A DNA stretch of 64,000 nt from Cycas panzhihuaensis (Eukaryota > Cycadophyta), in assembly GCA_023213395.1 (NCBI GenBank), contig CM041465.1, positions 235,049,741 through 235,113,740 on the forward strand. The letters are read 5' to 3'. Made by a program: the position numbers and the translations under genes. Below, one piece after another: positions 56,150-64,000 of the stretch (positions are counted from its first letter, which is position 1; each line of letters begins with the position of its first letter). Below the pieces are notes generated by a model. It made no database searches and was not told the DNA's origin. It saw nothing but the letters and a program-made list of their open reading frames with translations.

Positions 56150-56409
56150 TTCATCATTTAAAAATAGGGAGCTTCCAGTTAGACTGTTAACAATTGGCAA
56201 AAATAGGACTACTGGTGTGTAAATGGTAGTTCAAGAGTATATGGAGAAGCTCTAGTGGTACTGCAGTGTTGAAGATGTACACATTAGATTAAATCCAAAG
56301 AAAACCAGTGATGTGATGGCGTAGATTGAAGGGAAAGATATCAAAATGCTGTAGCGGATCATGCCAAAAGACTGGGTTATGCTCTTAGATGAGAATGGCA
56401 ATGATATTT
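56150..56409 (+). pseudogene. Captured RlmH-type SPOUT methyltransferase fragment, antisense in F
   Basis: The plus strand reads ELPVRLLTIGKNRTTGV, a stop, MVVQEYMEKL, YCSVEDVHIRLNPKKTSDVM, IEGKDIKMLQRIMPKDWVML and LDENGNDI. This is the N-terminal half of the plant member of the RlmH/YbeA family (rRNA pseudouridine N3-methyltransferase in bacteria; the plant protein is probably organellar). The marker words are the ..R.L.IGK.R..GV..LV.EY..KL..Y opening and DWV..LDE.G.DI. The SAM-binding knot at the C-terminus is missing, because the fragment ends at the PBS of F. Three stops show it is dead. Confidence 0.72.
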
Positions 56410-56422
56410 AGCTCTGATACCA
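56410..56422 (-). other. Primer binding site of element F
   Basis: The minus strand reads TGGTATCAGAGCT, the classic initiator-tRNA-Met PBS of plant copia elements. Confidence 0.93.
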
Positions 56423-56854
56423 TGTAAAAATAGGCACATGCATAACATCATCGGATCAGATTAAATATAAAACCATAAGAAAGAAAATGAAATTACACAT
56501 GTACACAGGTTGATAGGTGGGAAACCCCTTCTAGGGAAGAAAAACCACCTCATAGAGTTCTATTTTTATTAAGAATAGTTGTAAACAGAAATCCAAATAT
56601 GTAAACCACCTAACACCTAAACCAGCCTTTCAAAAGGCATATAGACATCCCTCCTAGATTCATGGAACCATCTCCTTGAATCTAGGAGATGAATTTATAA
56701 AACGAAAGGTTCATTGAAATGCAGTTCTGCATTTCAACCACCTTTCACATAAGTTAATTAATAAACATAAAGTTTAAACATTATGATAACTTAAATATAT
56801 ATTTAGACATGTGACTTTAAAAAAGAACATAAAGATTACATTAACATTCTAACA
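56423..56854 (-). repeat. 5' LTR of element F
   Basis: 432 bp; pairs with 49298-49741; ends TATTTTTACA before the PBS. Confidence 0.93.
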
Positions 56855-56985
56855 CTGACAAAGTCTGAGTCTATGTATGCATATAGTTTGAACTCTGAAT
56901 TAAGTTCATATAGTAGACCATATTTGCTAGTCATCTTAAGGTACCTCAACACTCACATCGTTGCTTATTTCACCAAAACTTGGTC
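56855..56985 (-). pseudogene. RT-RNase H junction of copia element G, upstream part
   Basis: The minus strand reads VLRYLKMTSKYGLLYELNSE then LYAYIDSDFV, the copia RT end and RNase H start (catalytic Asp in DSDF). It continues in frame at 49297 once F and one TSD are removed. Upstream of about 56985 homology to copia RT ends, so most of G is lost. Confidence 0.78.
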
Positions 56986-56999
56986 TCTTTAGTTATATT

Positions 57000-59437
57000 T
57001 GGATTATGTTATTAAACTGATGCTTGTTACAGGGTTTTATTGATGATGATTAATGTATGTTGACTTGGTTTATGGATTGGGCCTTATTTTACTGGAATGA
57101 TGTGTGACTATTGATTGATGAAATGTAATAAATGATATTATTGGCTTGTATTCCTATCATTCAACCAATGACATAAACTCTGGAAACAAAGTTTTATTTA
57201 TGACTAGCTTAATTTCATACTTCCTTTAAACTTGGTTGTTTTTATCTTATTTTTGAGATTTTACCCATATTTTGTTATTTATCACCTTTTTGGGCTTTTG
57301 CTTAATGTATTTCACTTCATTATGGGCTTGTTTACTCCTTGACAAACTTATATTTGTGATTGGAAATTCATTAAATGTCATTTTTTATCGATTTTTACTC
57401 AAATTTCCACTTTACTAAAATTGCATTTTTTACCTTGTGAAAAATGCAACTGATCATATTTTTAGAATAAAACTAAATTTTTGAAGCAATTAAAAAATGT
57501 AATAGATCACATTTTTAGAGTAAAATCACATTTTTGGTAGGTGAAAAATATAACCAATCACATTTTTCACTGTCATGCAATAGAAAATTAGGCCAACGTG
57601 CCAAGATGTTGCAGGCCTTTGCCTTGATTTGGTAGAATTTGATTCTCTTAATGCTAAAAAATGTTATAAAGTGATTATTAATCATAGTTTTTGATATAGA
57701 GATGGAGAAGTGAAGAATGTTAAGAATTAAAGAAGAAGAGGCGATTCTTACTCTTTAATTAAGTGATTTTATAAACTTCTTGGAGAATTCTTGAGGACTA
57801 TTGCTTTGCTTTTTGGAGACTAGATTTTCTGATGTTATTGGGTGAAATCTTGAAGAAGTTTTGCTACTACGCTACTACTACTCAATTGTTGATGGTCTAA
57901 GCTTTCATTTTCTTGGATCTTCATCAATTTTTGCTTCAAACTTCTCTTGATTTGGTATGATCTTTCCTATTAGCTTTCAAGTTTGCTTCATGGAGTCTTG
58001 AAGGTAATTTTAGCTTAGAATTATTTCTTTTCATTGGCTGATTATTGTTTGGACTTTTAGAATTAGAATATACCCTGAAAGGTCTGCCCTTTATGGGGTT
58101 CCTTAAGGATAAACTAGGGTGAGGCATGGTCATCTCTCCACCATACATCTAGTTACTCCTTCCTACTCTCTCACAGTAGCTTATATTTCAATCAGATTGC
58201 TGCTCTTGTTTGCCATTGTTTGGCTATTGTTTGGCCTATCTAGATTATTAGCATTTGTTTCTTGCCTCTTGTTTTGAAGGAAAGTATGTAGAAAAAGTTA
58301 GTCAAGTGAAAAGAAAACTACCATTCTGAGGTGCTCTTTACAATAGGAAATGAATATTGGTCTTGCATCTATCATTGCATGCACTTTTATTTTCAAGTTA
58401 GCTCTTATGTCTTGAAAATCAAAAGTTCATGGTGTTATTTGGTTGGATTTTCTAATTTTTAGCTTTTATATTGGGTTTAAGGATTCCTTTTGAAGCTCTC
58501 ACTACTCTAATCACGATAGAACCTTTGGTTGATCTTGCATGTATGATTATTATTTAGATTTATGACTTGTCCATCATCTTATAGGTCTAAAAATTATCAT
58601 AAAATAGTAGTAGTTTCCTTTAAGATTCTCTTTTTTATGCATTATTTCATCACTTTTTAAAAGGAGTTAGTTGTATGCATCAAAGTTAGAGCATACTAGC
58701 TAGTCTTGCCTGTAGATTAATCTCTTTTGAAAAGAAATTTGCATAAAAATTATGTGGTTGTTTATAGATTTTGAATAGTATCATCTCTATTGGAAGTAAA
58801 GTGTGTATATAGGAAAGTTATCTCGTAGTTACATGTACATTTTTTATTTTGAAAACAAAAAATAGAAAAGGACTTGCATACATAGTTTCTAGTTTATTTG
58901 TTTGAGATTTTATTATAACAAAAAAAGAAAACAACAAAAACAAAAGATTGATATGAGTTTGATCTTATGGTTTCCTTGATTGTATTATCTTACTCTCTTA
59001 GCTTTGTATCCTTGCAATAATATCAATATTTAGAAACCTAAATAAGTCACACTATTGTTTCTATTAGCTTACCCTCTCCTACATATTAGTAAAACTCTAA
59101 AAGTTGAATTGATTATAAGAGAGGAGTCCTTAGGAAGCATATTGAAGATATTATAAGTGTGGCTCTGAACTTAGAACTATTCATCAAGTCATATAGGTTA
59201 GTGGATTCCATCATCTTGTTTTACATCCATACCTTTTATTGTACCCACTATCACTAAGGTAGATGGTATTACTAGGCGAAGACTCCTTCATAGGAGTTGG
59301 GCAAAGATGGTTCTTTAATTCTCTTTTGAGTTTCGTATTAGATCTTCCTAAAGCCCCAAACCATCTTTATAGTAGTCTTGTTGAGGATCCATCCCTAGAA
59401 CACCATCATCTTACTATAGATAGACCTTGCACTACCA
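57000..59437 (+). repeat. 5' LTR remnant of gypsy element D
   Basis: The right edge is set by a PBS that follows CACTACCA at 59437. The left edge is not clear; no TGTTTCCC is seen, and the copia G remnant ends near 56985. The length would be about 2.4 kb, as in A and B. It is AT-rich and without a credible gene. A cluster of repeated ATTTTTAGA/GATCACATTTTT modules lies at 57405-57575, where other LTRs have palindromic modules. Confidence 0.5.
57405..57575. repeat. Repeated module cluster in the D LTR
   Basis: TTGCATTTTT and AAAAATGCAA form an inverted pair near 57421-57450. Four copies of a (C/T)ACATTTTT or ATATTTTTAGA(A/G)TAAAA module follow. It lies about where A, B, C and L have their modules. 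Confidence 0.5.
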
Positions 59438-59461
59438 TCTTTCTGGTGACCATACTAGGGA
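59438..59461 (+). other. Primer binding site of element D
   Basis: TCTTTC then TGGTGACCATACTAGGGA. It matches the PBS of L apart from one transition, with four extra bases before it. Confidence 0.65.
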
Positions 59462-59649
59462 GCCACTATTTATCTTCAAGCAAAGTTATGGAAACTATAA
59501 TACCTACACCTAAGTGTTTGTTGAGATTTTAAGGCCTTCTACCTAATTCCCAAATGTGCTAGTTATACTTTAGTCAAGACATTTCATCATCATACGTCCA
59601 ATCCTTAGAGTTTCAAGCATATGACACATATGTTTATCCTCCTGAAGAT

Positions 59650-61100
59650 TCAGCACAACTATATAACATATCAGTGGAGTAGGGATATCTAGATCCTTTG
59701 CAGTATCATGGTGATGCTTCTTTTATGGATCCTACTTTCCCACAAAAAGAACCACCTTATACTCAATTATATTGATCTTTTCCTGAGTTGATTCTTACTA
59801 GAATCCCTACCCCACTACGCATGCATGTTTATCATTATCCATTTTACTTGGAGACTCATACCATTTTATCTTTACTACAACATGTCTAAACTGATTACTT
59901 ATGTGAAGACTATGAGTCAATTGAGGTAGACCCTCTACCTAAAACTATGTAATCCCCTCATCCCTCTCATCCTCCTTCACCAAGACCTACTTTACAACCT
60001 TATTCTTTGCTTATGGAGGAAGTTGATGATTATAAATCAATTCATTCACAACCTCATCAACCTTTTCTTAGGCAATAGATTTAGGTTCATTCTTCCCATT
60101 CCATACCTCTTACTCATGGAGGTGACAACACTACTATTGCTTATGGCATTTCTAGCTCTATCCACATACCAACTCTTAGTCAAGTAATTATGGCTTCACT
60201 TAGTTTTTGACCTATTCAGTCTTATTCTACTAGGGTTTCCTCGTCACATCCTATTTCGTCTACCACTCAAATACCCTTTCATGTGTCATATACCATTGGA
60301 CATCATGGTGCTAGGCCTTGCCTAGCATCACCTAGAGCATTTAATGTGATTTCCTCATCGTAGCATATTTCTCATACTCTAATACCACATTCACATGCTT
60401 CAGTAGAGAAATCATAATAATTGGGAACTCTAGGCCTATTTCTTCTTCACATATTCCTAAACCTAGCCCTCAACCTAACCCTTTCTATACCTTTAGTTTA
60501 AGTTTTCCACAAAACTTCATATCTTAAACCAATTCTATGGTTAACCCTATAGCATGGTTTATCCCTTCTTCTACTCTTCCACTTCATGATGTTTCACAAC
60601 AACAACCATAATCACAACATCCTATACACTCATCCATTTCTCATTCATCATCCTTACCTCAACGTCCTACTACATTCAAGCCAAGGAGAACGTTCCTAAA
60701 CTATATGAAGTCTCCCTTCTCACGTGAGGTTTTGTTGTCACGTATGCCCCCATTCCTTCCTAAATTACCTAAGTTCTTTGGTGACTCATCTCAAGACCCT
60801 ACCTCCCATATACAAGTATTTATGCTCACTTGCACTGACTTTATGCCATATGATTATGTTATAATACATCTATTTCCAAAACCACTTCAAGTCGATGCTT
60901 TGAAGTGGTTTTATCATCTTCCTTCAGCTTCAATTCTCTCATTCCAATAATAGTTGACTCTTTTATCAACTATTTTGATGTAGTGAGACTGTTTGAGTCA
61001 GACATTAAATCCTTACTTGTAATTAAACAAAATAATGATGAAACTTCAAGAGATTTTGTTAGGAGATTTCAAGATCAAGTTCACACTTATCACTTATAAC
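59650..61100 (+). pseudogene. gag: gag of element D
   Basis: Decayed Ser/Pro-rich N-terminal half with many stops (for example LPQRPTTFKPRR near 60655). The capsid core has an open part 60705-60950: PPFLPKLPKFFGDSSQDPTS, FMPYDYVIIHLFPKPLQ, DALKWFYHLP. It continues 60945-61099 in another frame: SFINYFDVVRLFESDIKSLL, IKQNNDETSRDFVRRFQDQV. These match C and B gag. The C-terminal knuckle and all of protease are missing; the next homology, at 61140, is already the RT connection. Confidence 0.8.
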
Positions 61101-61140
61101 TTGATCTCAATTTTCTATTCGATTTATTTACCAATGCGAT

Positions 61141-62760
61141 GACTTGGCTTTCTAAGATGTTTCATCACTAACTTTGCCTTAGATGCTAAGCCTATTACTA
61201 ATCTGTTGAAGAAAGACATTGAATTGTAATGGACTCCTTAAGTTCAAGAGACCTTTGATAGGCTGAGGTAAGCCTTGGTTTTTTCTCCAGTTCTTACTCT
61301 ACCAAGGTTTAATAAGTCATTCATCCTATACACTTCAGCTATAGAGGAATTATTATTAGGTATGTTAGTATAAGAAAATGATTTTGGTAAAGAGAGGGCC
61401 ATATACTCCATTATTAGGACCCTGATGGTAGTCGAGCTTCATTATCCTTTTCTTAAGAAAGAATGTCTTACCTTAGGTTTTTCTACTAAGAAGCTCTACC
61501 ACTACCTCCTTGGGAATAGGGTCAACCTTATTATTCAATCTAATCTTATAAGGTATTTACTTACTAAGTTTGACCTTACTGGTCGACTAGGTAAGTGGTC
61601 TTTATTACTTTAAGAATTCAATTTACAAGTGATTAATAGAAAATCTAAGAAAGCCATGATCATCTCAGAGATCATGGCTGACGCCTCTCTTCCAAATCAT
61701 TCTTGCTAACCCATTGATGATTCCCTTCATGATGAACATATCTTCCATATCTAGGGCATGCCTTCTGATGACCAATGGTATGGAGAGATTAGATTGTATC
61801 TCTGTGAGCAATCATTTCCTTCTCTTGCTACCTCAAAGAAGGGAAGATGAATTTGTGCCACTACTAGACAATACCTTTTGTTGGATGATACTTTATACAA
61901 GCATTCTTTTGATGGAGTTCTACTTAGGTGCCTTTCACCTGATGAATCTTTAGTCACTTTGATAGAACCCCATGAAGGTATATGTAGTGGACATTTTGGT
62001 GGTTGATCAATGGCCCAATGCATTTTTCGTATGGGTAATTATTAACCTACCCTATTTAAGGATGCCTACTTTTATGTCGAAAAATACCAGTCCCATGTGA
62101 CTTTAATCCATCAACCTACATAAGTAATGAAATCCATAGTTTCACCTTGGCCTTAATGCTAGTCCCATGTGACTTTAATCCATCAAGTTGCACAAGTAAT
62201 GAAATCCATAGTTTCACCTTGGTCTTTCTCCTAATGGGGTCTCGACCTCATTGGATAGATCTTTCCAACATCTTTAAATGGGTATACATTCATTCTAACT
62301 ACAACTGAATACTTTATGAAGTGGAGTGAAGCTATCTTATTGATCTCTACTACTAGAAAGATCATCACTACTTTCATATTTGAGCACATCTTTTGTAGAT
62401 TTAGGATACTGGATGTTATCATTACTGACAATGGAACTTAACTTTGTGATCCCCATATCAGCAAACTATGTAGTAAGTTTCATGTTACTCATAGAATATT
62501 TGCCCCATATCATCCTTAGGTAAATGGTGAGGTGGAAGCATTTAACAAGATTTTAGCTAAGATTTTGGCTAAAACTATTACTACTTCTTATAGGGATTGG
62601 TATTTGTAGTTGTTTCTAGCACTATGGGCCTATAGGACTATCATCAGAAATGCTATAGGTATGACACCATTCTCCATTGTTTATGGTGTTAAAGCTATTT
62701 TACCATTGGAGTTTGAAGTTCTTTCTCTATGCATCTCATTGAAGGAATGAGTCATTTAGG
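61141..62760 (+). pseudogene. Pol fragment of D: RT connection, RNase H, integrase core
   Basis: 61141-61620 reads LDAKPITNLLKKDIEL, SPVLTLPRFNKSFILYTSA, LMVVELHYPFLKKECLTLGF and LTKFDLTGRLGKWSLLL, the end of RT and its RNase H. Integrase starts near 61850 (QYLLLDDTLYKHSFDGVLLR, then HEGICSGHFGG; the Cys pair is lost). The core holds DLIG near 62243 (first Asp), ITDNGT near 62420 (second Asp) and VNGEVEAFNKILAK near 62525 (Glu), then [20 protein letters not shown] 72 bp tandem duplication (62091-62232) lies before the core. RT catalytic parts are absent. Many stops. Confidence 0.8.
62091..62232 (+). repeat. 72 bp tandem duplication in D integrase
   Basis: TCCCATGTGACTTTAATCC occurs at 62091 and 62163, and each copy continues for about 70 bases to TTTCACCTTGG. 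The length is a multiple of three. Confidence 0.85.
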
Positions 62761-63474
62761 ATTCCCTTTTTGGTCATATATCACCACTTGTTAATTATTT
62801 TTATTATCCTTGGTTTTCTTTATTATTCCTTTAGAACAGATGATCATTCTACCACCTTCCCTTCATGCTTGGAGACACCATGATTTTGATTTCCTTTTTG
62901 ATTTATGTGGTTCATTCCTTAAGGAGATTAGCCCCTTTCCTTTTAAGATTATGTTAAAAAGAAGAAATCCTTACTATGTTGAGTAGAATAGTTTCTTAAG
63001 AAGATAATTATAATCCTATTCTTATGAGAAGTGGAAGTGAAAAGTAAAAAAAAGAAAAAAAGAAAAAGTGAATTAAAAAAAAAAGAAAGAAAAAGTGAAG
63101 CAAAAAAAGAAAAAAGAAAAAAAAGAAAATGAAGTTAAAAAAAAAAAAAAAGTAAAAGGTAAGTTTATTATTTTCATCCTCTTATAATCTAGGGCAAGTC
63201 ACGTGATGGCTTCATCCCTACTTATCTATCTATAGGTTGGGTTCATTTGGATGAGTCATTTAGGATTTTTGGATCTAACTGCTTGGATCCACTGTGGCCT
63301 AAGTTATGATTGAACCCTACTTGACACTCCTTGATCATAATTGTCTTACTTGGGTTCCTTCTTCTTACTTCATCATAGTAAGAGATCTACTTCTAGCACC
63401 ATCTCCTTATCAATTAATTTCCACACCTTCCCTCATTGATCACATAGTATCCTAGTTTAGATTCTCTCATTCCC
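62761..63474 (+). other. Spacer between integrase and aRH of D
   Basis: No gene is seen. 63035-63155 is an almost pure A/G stretch made of AAAAAGAAAA-like units. No PMD sequence is recognised in this short spacer. Confidence 0.6.
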
Positions 63475-63711
63475 ATGGCATTGAGTATCTTCAATGATGG
63501 GGGTAGTAGAGAAAACTTGAGACCGTCTTCTTTTGCTTGGGTGGTTTATGACCAATTAGGAAATTCCCTCCTTTCCATAGGTTTCTTTATACCTAGGGAA
63601 ACTAATAATGAAGCTGAATACCTTGTAATTATAGGAGCCTTGTCATATGTCTCTCACTTTTACTTCATACCTATTACTTTGTATATCGATTCTGAGGTTG
63701 TGGTTTATTAG
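63475..63711 (+). pseudogene. Second RNase H (aRH) of element D
   Basis: MALSIFNDGGSRENLRPSSF opens it, with the first Asp in NDGG. IPRETNNEAEYLVIIGAL gives the Glu, and ITLYIDSEVVVY the second Asp. It is open to the stop at 63709. The C-terminal end (..N..AD..) is not readable. It follows integrase at about 0.7 kb, with no antisense gene between. Confidence 0.8.
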
Positions 63712-64000
63712 TTGGTTGGGATATACCATGTCCACTCTCTACGACTCCTCCTTTTGCATCACTAGGCCTCATCATTGTTATTTCTATTTACTTCAGTGAC
63801 TATTTAGTACATGTCATATTCTTTTAATCTCAAAGTTAACACTCTTGTTTCCTCAATCTGTGATTATTGTGTTGATTAAATTTCTTTTTAAGCTGCGAGC
63901 ACCCTACTACAGAATGAGTATAAACTACCACTCTATGATCAGTATAAACTATTAATTTAGCAAGTTTATAGGTTTGGGTAGTTATAAGATTGTGGTAATA
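63712..64000 (+). other. 3' interior of D to window edge
   Basis: No gene is seen. Near 63918-63955 two AGTATAAACTA words recall the GAGCCTAAACTACCA motif. The 3' LTR of D is beyond the edge. Confidence 0.5.

Larger units (their letters stand above)
49298..56854 (-). mobile_element. Copia element F, full length, with captured host sequence
   Basis: LTRs 49298-49741 and 56423-56854, TSD CTGAC (49293-49297 and 56855-56859), PBS TGGTATCAGAGCT (initiator-Met type) and PPT AAAGGGGGA. The gag-pol of about 4.2 kb has all domains in copia order (gag, protease, integrase, RT, RNase H) with stops. About 2.4 kb between PBS and gag is extra for a copia element. It holds antisense host-like coding fragments. 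F splits the RNase H codons of G; the two halves join in frame at the TSD. Confidence 0.93.

Noticed and set aside
59263-59532. 89-codon plus-strand ORF in D
   Set aside because: It runs across the LTR end and PBS of D, so it is unlikely to be a gene.

Overview
The window is a stack of nested, mostly dead plant LTR retrotransposons. I see no intact host gene, no rRNA or tRNA, and nothing bacterial or organellar. Seven elements can be told apart from LTR ends, primer binding sites (PBS), polypurine tracts (PPT) and target site duplications (TSD). Five are related large Ty3/gypsy elements with LTRs of about 2.5-3 kb that begin TGTTTCCC..., a PBS of the TGGCGACCAT..GGGA type, and a second RNase H (aRH, with a TNNEAEY motif) close to the 3' LTR. 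This resembles the Tat/Ogre-like lineage. Two are Ty1/copia elements. The setting fits repeat-rich heterochromatin of a large-genome seed plant; I cannot name the species.

Layout. 1-1172 and 22204-24332: the 5' LTR (with PBS at 171-189) of a minus-strand gypsy element, L, whose body lies off the left edge. Into this LTR a plus-strand element, A (1173-22203), has inserted. Into the aRH domain of A a further plus-strand element, B (8934-18996, TSD GCTGT), has inserted. L itself sits in the 3' LTR of an older minus-strand element, E2 (LTR remnant 24333-25986, interior 25987-30099 and 47533-48112). A 17.4 kb minus-strand element, C (30100-47532, TSD GAGGG), interrupts E2. At 48113 begins the LTR of a minus-strand copia element, G. 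A second minus-strand copia element, F (49298-56854, TSD CTGAC), splits the RNase H domain of G. From about 57000 to the end lies a decayed plus-strand gypsy element, D.

How the parts fit. C is the most complete and gives the ancestral order: LTR, PBS, gag with a CHHC knuckle, protease, RT, RNase H, integrase, a hairpin motif, a long spacer, aRH, PPT, LTR. The spacer between integrase and aRH carries a gene on the opposite strand, with its own TATA box, that encodes a plant mobile domain (PMD) protein. E2 carries the same antisense gene, and C landed in it. A and B are deletion derivatives of this plan: A joins the start of RT directly to the end of integrase, and B keeps only gag and protease. 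Each still has a near-identical LTR pair, which suggests mobilisation in trans. In copia element F, the space between PBS and gag holds antisense fragments of host coding sequence, one recognisable as an RlmH-type SPOUT RNA methyltransferase.

A and B are GC-rich, and their LTR pairs differ mainly by small indels. L, E2, C, D, F and G are AT-rich and full of stop codons and C-to-T/G-to-A type changes. Relative order of insertion read from the nesting: E2 first; then L, C and G into or beside it; A into L; B into A; F into G.
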